Positions 1-9,586 are shown, counted from the stretch's first letter. The stretch: DNA of 64,000 nt from Alphaproteobacteria bacterium (GCA_024278855.1 JAJRSJ010000037.1:16193-80192); one strand, 5' to 3'. Notes: a model not told the origin generated them from the sequence alone. Made by a program: numbers and translations.

Positions 1-669
1 GGCATTGTGGTCACATATTCTGTCTTTGTGCGGGTTTTATTTCCGGTGGCGGCCATGGGTACGGCCCTTTATGCTGCGTCAAAAGGCTGGGGCTTGCTGA
101 ATGTGTTGGATTTGCCCTTGTGGGCCAATTTGGTGATTTCCGTCGTTTTGCTGGATTTTGCCGTGTATTGGCAACATGTGGCGTCCCACAAAATCCCATT
201 GATCTGGGTGTTTCATAAAATGCACCATGCGGACCGGGATATAGATGTCAGCACCGGTGCGCGCTTTCATCCCGTCGAAATCGCCGCCTCCATGCTCTAT
301 AAAATGTTGGTTATTTTATTGGTAGGCCCGGCAGTGGTCGCCGTCTTTGTGTTCGAGCTAATCCTCAGCGCCTCGGCCATGTTCAATCACGCCAATGTCA
401 AACTGCCCTTATGGCTCGACAAGACGGTGCGGGTTTTGTTTGTGACCCCCGACATGCACCGGGTTCACCATAGCGTTATCCGTAAAGAGACTGATAGTAA
501 TTACGGGTTTTTTCTAAGCCTGTGGGACAGATTATTCGGTTCATATATTGACCAACCCAAGGGCGGGCACGACGGCGTCACCATTGGCCTGACCCCGCAC
601 CAAAACAACCAGCCGTCAAACATATTTTGGTGTTTGTGGCTGCCATTTATAAAAAAATATTGGAGATAA
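1..669 (+). CDS. Sterol desaturase / fatty acid hydroxylase family protein, 5' end cut by window edge
   Basis: Integral membrane di-iron oxygenase of the sterol desaturase/fatty acid hydroxylase superfamily. The frame is open from base 1; the first start in view is a GTG at 7, so the true start probably lies outside the window. The histidine clusters that bind the two irons are all visible: HVASH (175-189), HKMHH (214-228) and HRVHH (457-471), with an NHAN motif between them and hydrophobic stretches around them. Family members hydroxylate or desaturate sterols, carotenoids, fatty acids or alkylglycerols, and the substrate cannot be told here. The stop lies 2 nt before the ATG of the next gene, and the GGAGA ribosome binding site of that gene lies inside this one, so the two are probably co-transcribed. 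Confidence 0.85.
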   Translation, partial: GIVVTYSVFVRVLFPVAAMGTALYAASKGWGLLNVLDLPLWANLVISVVLLDFAVYWQHVASHKIPLIWVFHKMHHADRDIDVSTGARFHPVEIAASMLYKMLVILLVGPAVVAVFVFELILSASAMFNHANVKLPLWLDKTVRVLFVTPDMHRVHHSVIRKETDSNYGFFLSLWDRLFGSYIDQPKGGHDGVTIGLTPHQNNQPSNIFWCLWLPFIKKYWR

Positions 670-671
670 TT

Positions 672-1280
672 ATGTTTAGACCCAAGATACTCAAAACCCC
701 GAATTTTCTTGGGGCTATTTTCCCGCCTAGCGGCGTTGCGTATCGCGACCAATGCTTTGGCATTGCTAGGCGAAACGCGCCTTGCCAGCCGAAAAACTAT
801 CTCCCAAGAAATTTTCGGTTTTTTGAGTATCTTGGGTTTAGACATTTGTTTGTAGTTTTTACCTTCGGCCTTTTGGCGGCGTGTACCCAGGGCGAGACCG
901 GAGCCCAATCGGCACAGCAAGAACCGGCCTCGCAAGAAACGGCGGTACAACAAGAAACCCAAATTACTGATGTCAGCGCAGTCAAAGCGGCCGTATTGCT
1001 CAAAGCTCAGCCGGAAATCGTGGTGCTTGATGTGCGGACACCGGCAGAGTTTGCCGCCGGGCATATTGCAGGTGCGCTCAATATTGATTTTAAAAGTGCG
1101 GATTTTTCTGCGCAAATTGCCAAACTGGACACGACCAAGACCTATCTCGTCCATTGTCGTTCCGGTGGTCGTAGCGCCCGTTCTCTAAAGGCGTTCAAAC
1201 AAAATGGCTTCAAAACCATCATCCACATGCACGGCGGCATTATCGATTGGAACAAGTCCGGCCTGCCGACGGTGCAATAA
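672..1280 (+). CDS. Rhodanese-domain lipoprotein with an inserted palindromic element near its N-terminus
   Basis: Predicted 202-residue protein starting at ATG 672, chosen because GGAGA at 662-666 sits 5 nt upstream; a longer in-frame start at 627 would overlap the preceding gene. The C-terminal ~110 residues are a single rhodanese domain (sulfurtransferase fold) with the active-site loop CRSGGRS after LVH, so the catalytic cysteine is present. A lipoprotein signal ending GLLAAC lies at about residues 57-71 instead of at the N-terminus. The reason is visible: a 162-bp insertion (element plus target duplication) adds exactly 54 codons after Met-Phe-Arg. Removing it leaves a protein beginning MFRHLFVVFTFGLLAAC, a textbook lipoprotein signal. 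A Gln/Glu/Ala-rich linker follows the cysteine. Whether the present protein is still exported is unknown; a TTG at 845 could serve as an internal start. Confidence 0.82.
   Translation: MFRPKILKTPNFLGAIFPPSGVAYRDQCFGIARRNAPCQPKNYLPRNFRFFEYLGFRHLFVVFTFGLLAACTQGETGAQSAQQEPASQETAVQQETQITDVSAVKAAVLLKAQPEIVVLDVRTPAEFAAGHIAGALNIDFKSADFSAQIAKLDTTKTYLVHCRSGGRSARSLKAFKQNGFKTIIHMHGGIIDWNKSGLPTVQ
681..836. mobile_element. Palindromic MITE/RPE-like element inside the rhodanese lipoprotein gene
   Basis: A 156-bp element with terminal inverted repeats of about 33 bp (681-713 against 803-836, a few mismatches), both ending CCCAAG/CTTGGG. It is flanked by the 6-bp direct repeat TTTAGA (675-680 and 837-842), which looks like a target-site duplication. 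Inside are nested stems: CGCCTAGC (724-731) pairs with GCTAGGCG (765-772), and AATGC (751-755) with GCATT (760-764). Element plus duplication is 162 bp, a multiple of three, and the inserted frame has no stop, so the host gene stays open. It encodes no protein of its own and would need a transposase in trans. No second copy was seen in this window. Confidence 0.8.
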
Positions 1281-1336
1281 TTAGGTTCTGACCCTAGACA
1301 CTTGAGTGCGCCTATATAGACCCTATATGTGGGTTT

Positions 1337-1672
1337 ATGACCATTACCCATAAAAATGTGCAACAGGCCTATGAGCTGCTGCAAGCCCGTCCTGAAACGG
1401 CGGTGCTTGATTTGCGCACGGGCGAAGAGTTCGAGATGTTCTATATCAAGGATGCGGCCAATCTGGATTGCCAAAGCGAGTTTTTCGAACGCCGGATAAA
1501 AACCCTAAACCGCACGGCCCCTTATTTAATCCACTGCCATTCCGGGGGGCGCAGCACCAAGGCACTGGAGAGGTTCAAAGCCCTAGGCTTTACCAATATC
1601 ACCCATATGGACGGCGGTCTGCGGGCCTGGATGCACGCAGATTTGCCTTTGGTCAGCAATTGGTCGATTTAG
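1337..1672 (+). CDS. Single-domain rhodanese-like protein
   Basis: A 111-residue cytoplasmic protein consisting of one rhodanese domain, with no signal peptide. The active-site loop reads CHSGGRS after LIH, followed by a helix with TKALERFKALGF, and the C-terminal GGLRAW motif typical of the family is present. Such small rhodaneses carry persulfide sulfur on the cysteine. It is clearly related to the rhodanese lipoprotein 57 bp upstream (same VLDLRT, HC-SGGRS and GG motifs), so the pair looks like an old tandem duplication with one copy exported and one kept in the cytoplasm. The physiological partner is unknown. Confidence 0.85.
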   Translation: MTITHKNVQQAYELLQARPETAVLDLRTGEEFEMFYIKDAANLDCQSEFFERRIKTLNRTAPYLIHCHSGGRSTKALERFKALGFTNITHMDGGLRAWMHADLPLVSNWSI

Positions 1673-1838
1673 GGTCTGTGGACATTTAGGGCAGGACAAA
1701 AGATTGCAGGGGCGGCGACACAAAAACACTTGCAAAAACACTTGGCGTAGCCATTATTTCGACTATGTTGGCTTTCCAATAGATTATGTAGATTCTGTGC
1801 CGTGCGAACGGCAAGATGCAAGAATATAGAGGTTTGAT

Positions 1839-2963
1839 ATGAAATTTTCAATGGAACGGGCGGCGCTTTTAGGGGCTTTGGGGCATGTGCAAAATGTGGT
1901 GGAACGCCGCAATACCATCCCGATCTTGTCCAATGTGCTCATGTCGGCTGACAACGGCAGCATCAATTTTGTTGCGACGGATCTGGACATAGAAATTTCC
2001 GAAAGCACCAGCGCCGATGTGGCCATTGCCGGAGATGTGACGGCCCCGGCCCACACGCTTTATGATATCGCCCGTAAATTGCCCGACGGGGCAGAAGTGT
2101 CCTTAAGTGTCGGTTCGGATGGCCGCTTGGAAGTGGACGCCGGGCGCTCGCATTTCGTTTTGCCTTTATTGCCTGCGGGTGATTTCCCGAAAATGACCGC
2201 CGATGATTTCACCCATAATTTTGCGCTTGGCGCCGCCGAGCTTGCGCGCCTGCTCGACAAAACCAAATTCGCTATTTCCACGGAAGAAACCCGCTATTAT
2301 CTCAACGGGATTTACTTTCACGCCGTAGCACCAGAGGCAGGCTCCGCACACGGCAAATTACGCTGTGTGGCCACGGATGGTCACCGTTTAGCCCTGTGCG
2401 AAATGGCGGCCCCGGACGGCACAGACGGTCTGCCGGGCGTCATTATTCCGCGCAAGACCATTGCCGAATTACGCCGCCTGATCGACGGCTTGTCCGAAAC
2501 CGTTGAAATCTCGGTATCCGAAGCAAAAATCCGGTTTAAAGTCGGTTCTGCCGTGCTGACCTCCAAGCTGATCGACGGGACATTCCCGGACTATGACCGG
2601 GTGATCCCCAAGGACGGCGACAAAAAACTGGTCATTGATAACGGTGTTTTTGCCAGTGCAGTTGACCGGGTGTCGACCATATCGGCCGAGAAATCCCGCT
2701 CAATTAAACTAACCCTTGAGGGCGATAATCTCACACTGGCGGTCAACAATCCCGAACACGGCAATGCTCGGGAGGATTTGATGGTTGATTACGGGGCTGA
2801 AAATTTGGAAATCGGCTTTAACGCCAAATATTTGCTCGATGTCACCACACAAATTGAAGCCCGTGATGTGCATTTTTCCTTGTCCGACCCGGCCTCTCCG
2901 GCTTTGGTTACAGACCCTGAAGACGACGGCGCTTTGTTTGTGCTGATGCCGCTTCGGGTTTAA
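1839..2963 (+). CDS. dnaN: DNA polymerase III beta sliding clamp
   Basis: A 374-residue processivity clamp, the usual length, that forms a ring around DNA and tethers polymerase III and repair proteins. The start MKFSMERAALLGALGHVQNVVERRNTIPILSNV is the canonical N-terminus of alphaproteobacterial clamps. Three repeats of the clamp fold cover the length, and the C-terminus ends in the conserved VLMPLRV that forms part of the peptide-binding pocket. recF follows 10 nt downstream, so dnaN-recF is probably one operon, as in many bacteria. dnaA and gyrB are not adjacent here, so this is not a classical dnaA-dnaN-recF-gyrB origin cluster. Confidence 0.97.
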   Translation: MKFSMERAALLGALGHVQNVVERRNTIPILSNVLMSADNGSINFVATDLDIEISESTSADVAIAGDVTAPAHTLYDIARKLPDGAEVSLSVGSDGRLEVDAGRSHFVLPLLPAGDFPKMTADDFTHNFALGAAELARLLDKTKFAISTEETRYYLNGIYFHAVAPEAGSAHGKLRCVATDGHRLALCEMAAPDGTDGLPGVIIPRKTIAELRRLIDGLSETVEISVSEAKIRFKVGSAVLTSKLIDGTFPDYDRVIPKDGDKKLVIDNGVFASAVDRVSTISAEKSRSIKLTLEGDNLTLAVNNPEHGNAREDLMVDYGAENLEIGFNAKYLLDVTTQIEARDVHFSLSDPASPALVTDPEDDGALFVLMPLRV

Positions 2964-2973
2964 TTTAGCGCGT

Positions 2974-4098
2974 GTGTCCAAAACGGACTATATAAAACAT
3001 CTGCTTCTAAGCGATTTTCGCTCTTATGCGGCGCTAGATATCGGTTTTGATGGTCGTCCAGTGGTGCTGTACGGCGAAAATGGTGCGGGGAAAACCAATC
3101 TGTTGGAAGCCATATCCTTACTCTCACCGGGACGCGGTTGGCGCCGGGCCAAGCTTATGGATTTTGCACGGCGGGACGGTGAAACAGCCTGTGAAAATTG
3201 GGCCGTGGCCGCCAAATTAGGCGGCAGTGAGGTCAAAATCGGCACGGGCGGGGTCGAGGGTGTACCGACCCGGCGCAAAATGCGCATGGACGGAAAAACT
3301 GCCAGCGGGCCTGATATGGCGCGGCAGTTGAGCATAAACTGGCTGACCCCGGCTCAAGACAGATTGTTCGCAGGCCCGGCCTCTGACCGTCGCAAGTTTT
3401 TTGACCGTTTGTGTCTGGTGCATGTGCCGCAGCATGGCCGCACATCATTGGTCTATGACAAATCAAGGGCCGAGCGCGGACGGTTGTTCTCGGACGGTAT
3501 TGACGATGCTTACTGGTTTGATGCTTTGGAAGCTGACATGGCGGAAACGGGCGCGAAAATCGCCAAAGCCCGTTGGCAGGTGTTGGAGATGTTACGCACT
3601 GAAATAGACAACAGGGCAGGGGGTAGCTTCCCCCAATCTGATCTGGTTTTGGACGGCGAGGCAGAAGCGCTCTACGCCGCCGGGGCAGATGAATATGAAG
3701 TGGCGCAATATATCAAAACCGGTTTGGCCAATGACCGCGCCCTTGACGCCAGAGCCGGGCGCACATTGCGCGGTGTGCATAAATCCGATCTTCTCGTTAC
3801 CCACCGCGCCAAAGCGATGCCCGCCGCCTCTTGCTCAACCGGAGAGCAAAAGGCATTATTGATCGGACTAGTGCTGGCCCATGCCCGCACGCAAGGCAAC
3901 AAACCGCCGCTGTTATTACTGGACGAAGTAGCCGCTCATCTCGACGAACACCGCCGCGCCGCGCTCATCGAAGAACTGCTAGAGCTAAACACCCAGGTTT
4001 TCCTAACCGGCACAGACGCGCAATTGTTCAAAGCCTTCGCAGGCAGGGCTCAGGTTTTCGAGGTTGTGGGCGGGGAGTTATATGAAAAGCAAAGTTGA
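2974..4098 (+). CDS. recF: DNA replication/repair protein RecF
   Basis: A 374-residue SMC-like ATPase that helps load RecA at gapped DNA in the RecFOR pathway. The start is GTG at 2974, 10 nt after dnaN. Walker A is GENGAGKTN near residues 35-43, the ABC signature is STGEQKALLIGL, and Walker B is PLLLLDEVAAHLD near the C-terminus. Length and domain order match the family. Its partner recO lies about 20 kb away in this window (24202-24936). Confidence 0.95.
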   Translation: MSKTDYIKHLLLSDFRSYAALDIGFDGRPVVLYGENGAGKTNLLEAISLLSPGRGWRRAKLMDFARRDGETACENWAVAAKLGGSEVKIGTGGVEGVPTRRKMRMDGKTASGPDMARQLSINWLTPAQDRLFAGPASDRRKFFDRLCLVHVPQHGRTSLVYDKSRAERGRLFSDGIDDAYWFDALEADMAETGAKIAKARWQVLEMLRTEIDNRAGGSFPQSDLVLDGEAEALYAAGADEYEVAQYIKTGLANDRALDARAGRTLRGVHKSDLLVTHRAKAMPAASCSTGEQKALLIGLVLAHARTQGNKPPLLLLDEVAAHLDEHRRAALIEELLELNTQVFLTGTDAQLFKAFAGRAQVFEVVGGELYEKQS

Positions 4099-4197
4099 AA
4101 TATAGCAAAGTATAGGGAGTATATGGCAGTATATGAGAACTTGCTATTTATGCAGATATTTCCTAATTCACGGCTATTGCGGAGTTGACTACATAAC

Positions 4198-5037
4198 ATG
4201 AAAAACTTTACCAACATTTCCGGCCTTGGCCAAATCGCGGAGCATTATGATGCGGCGCTTGTTGACATATGGGGGGTGATCCATAATGGGCGCGATGCGT
4301 TCCCGCAGGCCATCGAGGCTTTGCAACGGTTTCGTGAGGAGCGCGGGCCTGTGGTGTTGATCTCCAACTCTCCGCGACCTAGCATAGCCATTCCGGCCCA
4401 GTTCGACGAGGTCGGGGTTCCCCATAATGTCTATGACGCCATTGTTACCTCCGGCGATGCCACTATCGACGAGTTAGCCCGGCGCGCACCTGGCCCGGCC
4501 TTTAAGCTTGGGCCTAAGCGCGATGATGGTTTGTACGAAAACCTGGGTCTGAATTTTGCCGAATTAAAAGACGCTGCCTTTATCACCTGTACCGGGCTGT
4601 TTGACGACGAAAACGAAACCCCGGACGATTATACGGATATGCTCGGTGAGGCTAGAGAACTGAATATACCCTTGGTCTGTGCCAACCCGGACATCAAGGT
4701 TAAAAGAGGCGACAAGATGATTTATTGCGGCGGAGCTTTGGCGCTGGCTTATGAGGACATGGGCGGGGAGGTGATTTATGCGGGCAAGCCCCATGATGCG
4801 ATCTACAGGCTATCGCGCACATGGCTAGGCGAGCTGGCCGGATATGATATAGAGCGCTCAAAAGTCTTGGCCATCGGCGATAATATTCAGACTGATCTGC
4901 TCGGCGCCCAGGCGCAGAACTATGATGCTTTGTTTGTCGCCGACGGTCTTGACGCGGGAAATGCGGACGCGGTTGCTAATTTACTTGAAAAACATGATAT
5001 ATATGCCAAATACATGCTTTCGTCTCTCAACTGGTAG
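4198..5037 (+). CDS. HAD-superfamily class IIA hydrolase (TIGR01459-type)
   Basis: A 279-residue phosphatase-fold protein. Motif I is present as DIWGVIHNG (the nucleophile Asp followed by the acid/base position changed to Trp, as in several subfamily IIA members), motif II as VLISNSPRP, and motif IV as GDNIQTDLLGA near the C-terminus, with the large class IIA cap between them. The family resembles the NagD-like sugar or nucleotide phosphatases, but this alphaproteobacterial subgroup has no assigned substrate that I can state. It lies 29 bp upstream of a MaoC hydratase and then ribF, probably in one transcript. Confidence 0.85.
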   Translation: MKNFTNISGLGQIAEHYDAALVDIWGVIHNGRDAFPQAIEALQRFREERGPVVLISNSPRPSIAIPAQFDEVGVPHNVYDAIVTSGDATIDELARRAPGPAFKLGPKRDDGLYENLGLNFAELKDAAFITCTGLFDDENETPDDYTDMLGEARELNIPLVCANPDIKVKRGDKMIYCGGALALAYEDMGGEVIYAGKPHDAIYRLSRTWLGELAGYDIERSKVLAIGDNIQTDLLGAQAQNYDALFVADGLDAGNADAVANLLEKHDIYAKYMLSSLNW

Positions 5038-5066
5038 AGTGCCGGGGTGAGAGCAAGGAGATTATA

Positions 5067-5504
5067 ATGGCCCATAAACGCGGATATTATCTGGAAGAGA
5101 TGAAAGTCGGCATGTTTGGTGAAACCAAGCTAGCGGTAACGGGCGCACGCATTGACGCATTTGCTGAACTGTCGGGCGATTATAATCCCGTTCATATGGA
5201 CGAGGAATTTGCCAAAACCACCATGTTTGGTCGGCGCATCGCCCACGGGGCTTTGTCGGCGTCTTTGATCTCCGCCATTTTAGGCAATGATCTTCCGGGG
5301 CCGGGGGCCATATTTGTCGAGCTAAATTTACGCTTTCGCCGTCCGGCCTTTATTGACGATGAAATCACGGCCCGGGCCGAAGTGGCCGAAATCAATGAGC
5401 GCACGGGCCGCATTAAAATGAAGGTCTCGTGTAGTGTGAACGGCAAGCAAATCATACGCGGTGTTGCCGGCGTTATCGTGCCAAAGCGTCCAAAAGAAGA
5501 TTAA
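5067..5504 (+). CDS. MaoC-family (R)-specific enoyl-CoA hydratase
   Basis: A 145-residue hot-dog-fold hydratase. The hydratase 2 motif is clear: FAELSGDYNPVHMDEEFA supplies the catalytic Asp and His, followed by FGRRIAHGALSASLISAILG, the conserved CoA-pocket segment. Enzymes of this type (PhaJ-like) hydrate trans-2-enoyl-CoA to (R)-3-hydroxyacyl-CoA, linking fatty acid breakdown to polyester or other acyl pools. The ATG at 5067 follows AAGGAGATTATA, a strong ribosome binding site. The exact acyl substrate cannot be read from the sequence. Confidence 0.88.
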   Translation: MAHKRGYYLEEMKVGMFGETKLAVTGARIDAFAELSGDYNPVHMDEEFAKTTMFGRRIAHGALSASLISAILGNDLPGPGAIFVELNLRFRRPAFIDDEITARAEVAEINERTGRIKMKVSCSVNGKQIIRGVAGVIVPKRPKED

Positions 5505-5513
5505 CCACGCCCC

Positions 5514-6452
5514 ATGAACATAATCGATAGCTATTCTGGTTTGGCCAAAACCGATAAAGGGGCTGTCATCGCTCTGGGGAATTTCGACGGTCTACACCGG
5601 GGTCATAAGGTCGTGATTGCAACGGCCGCCAAAATCGCCCGGCGTCAAAACACGCAATTAGCCGTCGCTTGCTTTCGCCCCCACCCTAGCCATTTTTTCG
5701 ATCCTGATGTGACCCCGTTTCGTTTGATGAGTTCGCGCATCCGCGCACGCCTGCTTGGAGAAATGGGGGCAAAGACCGTGAACGAAATCCCCTTTGACAA
5801 ACCCCTGACCCAGATGAGTGATGAGGAATTTGTCGAAATCGTCCTACACAGAGGCTTGGGTGTGTGCCATGTGGTGGTTGGGAAAGATTTTCACTACGGT
5901 CATAAACGCTGCGGCGATTTCGAAAGCCTCAAGCGCCATTGCGCCGCCAGAGGCATCGGCGTTACTGGCGTTGCGGAGGTTAGCCTGCACCAAAGCTACG
6001 GCAAATACGGCTCCACCGAAATCAGACAAGCCCTTAGAGACGGGGATGTGTTTTTCGCGGCCCATATGTTGTCGCGGCCGTGGATTGTCGACGGGGAGGT
6101 CATGCACGGGGATCATTTGGGCCGTACGCTCGGCTTCCCAACGGCCAATTTGTATTTCAATGACCGTCTGCGCCCCAAGGCCGGGATTTATGCGGCCGAG
6201 TGTAGATTGGACGGGGAAGACAACTGGCGGCCCGGTGTTGCTTATGTGGGGTCGCGCCCAACCGTGGACGGTAAAGACCACAGGCTGGAAATGCATATTT
6301 TTGATTTTGACGCTGATATTTATGGCCGTATATTGGATGTAGCCTTTCGCAGTTATATCAGAGAAGACGTTAAATTCGACGGGCTAGATGCGCTGACCGT
6401 GCAAATGAAAAAAGACGCGGACGGTGCGCGGGCTATATTTGGCCTTTTGTAA
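5514..6452 (+). CDS. ribF: Bifunctional riboflavin kinase / FMN adenylyltransferase
   Basis: A 312-residue enzyme that phosphorylates riboflavin to FMN and adenylates FMN to FAD. The N-terminal nucleotidyltransferase domain shows GNFDGLHRGHK and the later STEIRQALRDGD; the C-terminal flavokinase domain shows GRTLGFPTANLYF and the GIYAAECRL segment. Length is standard. It begins 9 nt after the MaoC gene and is followed by aspS. Confidence 0.95.
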   Translation: MNIIDSYSGLAKTDKGAVIALGNFDGLHRGHKVVIATAAKIARRQNTQLAVACFRPHPSHFFDPDVTPFRLMSSRIRARLLGEMGAKTVNEIPFDKPLTQMSDEEFVEIVLHRGLGVCHVVVGKDFHYGHKRCGDFESLKRHCAARGIGVTGVAEVSLHQSYGKYGSTEIRQALRDGDVFFAAHMLSRPWIVDGEVMHGDHLGRTLGFPTANLYFNDRLRPKAGIYAAECRLDGEDNWRPGVAYVGSRPTVDGKDHRLEMHIFDFDADIYGRILDVAFRSYIREDVKFDGLDALTVQMKKDADGARAIFGLL

Positions 6453-6530
6453 GCGTGTTCTTACACCCAAACCACTTGACATTCCCGCGTGGTCGTCCCA
6501 ATTCGGGGCTGAAATTTTAGTGAGATTATT

Positions 6531-8368
6531 ATGCACGCTTACCGTACCCATAATTGCAATGAACTGCGCAGTGACAATGTAGGAGAAACCGTTCGTTTGT
6601 CGGGCTGGGTTCACCGTAAACGCGACCACGGCGGATTGTTATTCGTTGATTTGCGCGACCATTACGGCCTGACCCAATGTGTGATCGAGCCGGAAAACCA
6701 GCATTTTGCGGTGTTGGAACGCTTGCGGGTTGAAAGTGTGATTACGGTCAGCGGCAAACTGGTTGACCGTTTGGCGGACGCCAAGAATAAAAATCTGCCG
6801 ACCGGGGATGTTGAATTGGTGGTCGAGGAATTAGAAGTGCAATCCCGGGCCGAAGAATTGCCTTTACCCGTGTTTGGAGAGCCGGATTACCCTGAAGATA
6901 TCCGCCTAAAATATCGGTATCTGGATTTGCGCCGCCAAAACTGCATAATAATATTATCTTGCGCGGACAGGTAATTAACTCCATTCGCGCCCGTATGATC
7001 GCTCAAGGTTTTAACGAGTTTCAAACGCCAATTCTGACCGCTTCATCGCCGGAGGGTGCGCGGGATTTCTTGGTGCCATCGCGGCTTAACCCCGGCAAGT
7101 TTTATGCGCTGCCGCAAGCACCGCAGCAGTTTAAACAATTGCTCATGGTGTCGGGTTTTGACAAATATTTTCAAATCGCACCGTGTTTCCGCGACGAAGA
7201 TGCCCGCGCCGACCGTTCGCCGGGCGAATTTTACCAACTTGATATGGAGATGAGCTTCGCAACCCAGGAAGATGTGTTCGCCGCTATCGAGCCTGTTATG
7301 GCCGGAGTTTTCGAAGAGATTTCCGCCCATACTGGAAAAGCCCGCGAGGTTACACCCGCCCCGTTCCCGCGGATCCCCTACAAGGAAAGCATGCTGAAAT
7401 ACGGCAATGATAAGCCGGATTTGCGTATTGATATTATTTGTTCGGACGTGTCGCAGTTCTTCATTGAAGACGGGGTTGAGTTTAAGGCCTGCCAAGGTAT
7501 CGTCAAAGGCGGCGGTACGGTGCGGGCTATCCCTGCGCCAAATACTAAAGACAAACCGCGCTCATTCTTTGACAAAATGAACGGCTGGGCCCAGCGCGAA
7601 ATGCAAGCCCCGGGGCTGGGTTATATCCGTTTTGAGGCTGGCGAAAACGGTCTTGAGGGTAAAGGCCCCATCGCCAAGTTTTTCCCCGCCGATGTGCTTG
7701 TACGCATGGCAGCCCACGCCGGGGTCGGCGACGGCGATGCTTTGTTCTTTGCGGCGGGCAAAGAGACGGACGCGGTCAAATTAACGGGTGCAGCCCGGGC
7801 CGAAATAGGGCGCCAACTGGATATGATCGACGAGGGCGTGTTCAAGTTCTGCTGGATTGTCGATTTCCCCATGTTTGAATGGGACGAAGACAACAAGAAA
7901 ATTGATTTCTCCCACAACCCGTTTTCCATGCCCCAAAGCCCGGCAGGAATGGACGCTATGGCCGTTCTGGACGCGGCGGATACGGACGCGAAAAAACTGG
8001 ATATTTTGGCCTATCAATACGATATTGTTTGCAACGGTATCGAACTGTCGTCCGGGGCCATTCGTAACCACCGCCCAGACGTTATGTACAAAGCGTTCGC
8101 AATGGCGGGGTACGACCAAGCCGCCGTGGACAGTGAATTTTCCGGTATGATTACGGCGTTTAAATACGGCGCCCCGCCCCACGGCGGTATTGCGCCAGGC
8201 ATTGACCGGATTGTCATGCTTTTGGCCGGGGCTGAAAATATCCGCGAAGTTATTGTCTTCCCCATGAACGGCAGTGCGCAAGATTTGATGATGAATGCGC
8301 CCGCCGAAGTGCCGGCAAAATCTCTACGCGAATTACATTTGCGCTTGGATTTACCAAAAGAGAAATAG
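6531..8368 (+). CDS. aspS: Aspartyl-tRNA synthetase, frame broken by one missing base
   Basis: Class II synthetase that charges tRNA-Asp. The N-terminal OB-fold anticodon-binding domain ([19 protein letters not shown]...) and the catalytic part (motif 2 [20 protein letters not shown], the bacterial GAD insertion, motif 3 [14 protein letters not shown]) are in different frames. They join at the AAAA run 6937-6940: adding one A restores [14 protein letters not shown] exactly and gives 612 residues, the normal bacterial length. The gene is essential, so a sequencing or assembly deletion is far more likely than a true mutation. The reading frame as deposited stops at 6974. Confidence 0.93.
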
Positions 8369-8430
8369 AGAATTAAGCTTGGTTAAAACCGGGACAGACC
8401 CTCATCCGGGACGGGTTCTCAACACTACCC

Positions 8431-9515
8431 CTAATTACCTGAAGCCGCGCGGAGTTTTTCCAAATGGTCATGGGCCTGGGTCAAGCGGGTGCGGGTTGGA
8501 CTGTCCATGGGTAAGTCGCGAATGGATTTGTCAATCAGCGTAATGGCTTGCTCCAAATCAAGATTTCGTTGAGCGGTCGGGCCGCCTATCCTTGGTGTTG
8601 GATATGTTCTTCTCATTGGGGAAACCGCCGGGCTGCTTGTCCCGGATACCATTGCCGATTGCGGAGATGAAACCAGAGTGTTTGTGGGCATAAAACCTTG
8701 CGAAGGCGTTTGAACTTCTGCCAATGCTGGCTGTGAATTCACAAATAATTCAGTGCCTTGAGGGCAGTTTTTTAATGTAAAACCAGTGGGTAAATGCGTA
8801 TCGTCGGAACCGCAAGCCCCGTCCAGTTGGCTTTGGCTTAGGCCCATTATTTTGGACAGATTAGCGCCGCTGAGATTGGCGTTGGTGAAGTTGGCATTTT
8901 CTACATTGGCATCGCCAAATTTTGTGCTGATGAATTGGGCTGCGCTAAAATCTGCACCGGTAAAATCACTGCGCCCAAGATTGGATTTAGAAAAAATTGC
9001 GCCAATAAAAACCGTACCCATAGCGTCTGCGCTGATCAACTTTGCCCGGGAAAAATCACTGCGGGAAAATCACTGCCGGTCAAATCGGCTTTGCGTAAAT
9101 CGGCCATGGTTAAATTAGATGCGGTCAATTTAGCTTCGGACAATGTTGCGCCGCGCAGTTCCGCGTGGTTTAAATTTACGCCAACGCCTGTAACCCGCAT
9201 CAAATAGGCTTTGTGAAATGAGGTATTATCTAGCCGTGAGCGGTTAAGCTTGGCGCCTGCGAGATTGGAATGGGAGAAATCACTGCCGGAAAAATTGGCA
9301 CCCTGTAAGGATAGACCCGGCATGATCCGGCGCGACAAATCACATTTGGAGCATGAGCCGGAAATATGCACACTGGTGCTGACGGGTGTCTGCGCGTGGG
9401 CTGCCCCAGTCCACAGAAAGACCGTATATAAACATAAAAAGCCAGCGCTTACCCAAAATATACTGGGTACAGACGTTCGTAAAGGCGTCCGCTTGATAGA
9501 GTTTTGAAATTTCAT
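8431..9515 (-). CDS. Exported pentapeptide-repeat protein, frame broken by one missing base
   Basis: The N-terminal part (9515-9036) carries a hydrophobic segment ending GAAHA, read as a signal peptide, a CSKC pair, and then about 20 pentapeptide repeats of the A(D/N)Lxx type. The repeats continue in another frame from about 9039. Restoring one T in the T-run of the coding strand (plus-strand AAAA near 9066-9069) gives SDFSR-SDFSR-AKLIS in perfect five-residue register and a 361-residue product. The repeats fold as a right-handed quadrilateral beta-helix. A C-terminal region follows with a two-cysteine loop (ACGSDDTHLP...NCPQG) and a helical tail DLEQAITLIDKSIRDLP. Function is unknown. Confidence 0.8.
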
Positions 9516-9532
9516 AACCGCTTTATACAGAC

Positions 9533-9558
9533 AAAACCGCCCCTTTGCGAGCGGTTTT
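9533..9558 (-). terminator. Rho-independent terminator after nrdJ
   Basis: AAAACCGC (9533-9540) pairs perfectly with GCGGTTTT (9551-9558) around a 10-nt loop. Read on the minus strand it ends in GGTTTTG and lies about 30 nt past the nrdJ stop and just before the pentapeptide gene start, so it probably separates the two transcripts. Confidence 0.65.
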
Positions 9559-9586
9559 GCATTAAAATACTGTTATATTCTGCGCC

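Noticed and set aside
501..1154. 217-codon open frame on the minus strand
   Set aside because: It lies opposite the sterol desaturase and rhodanese genes and the palindromic element; its sequence matches no family and has no promoter space.
1673..1838. Possible replication origin next to dnaN
   Set aside because: dnaA and gyrB are absent, no cluster of DnaA boxes was seen, and the gap is only 166 bp.
6937..6974. Programmed frameshifting in aspS
   Set aside because: No slippery heptamer with downstream stimulator was seen, and the same one-base loss occurs in unrelated genes.
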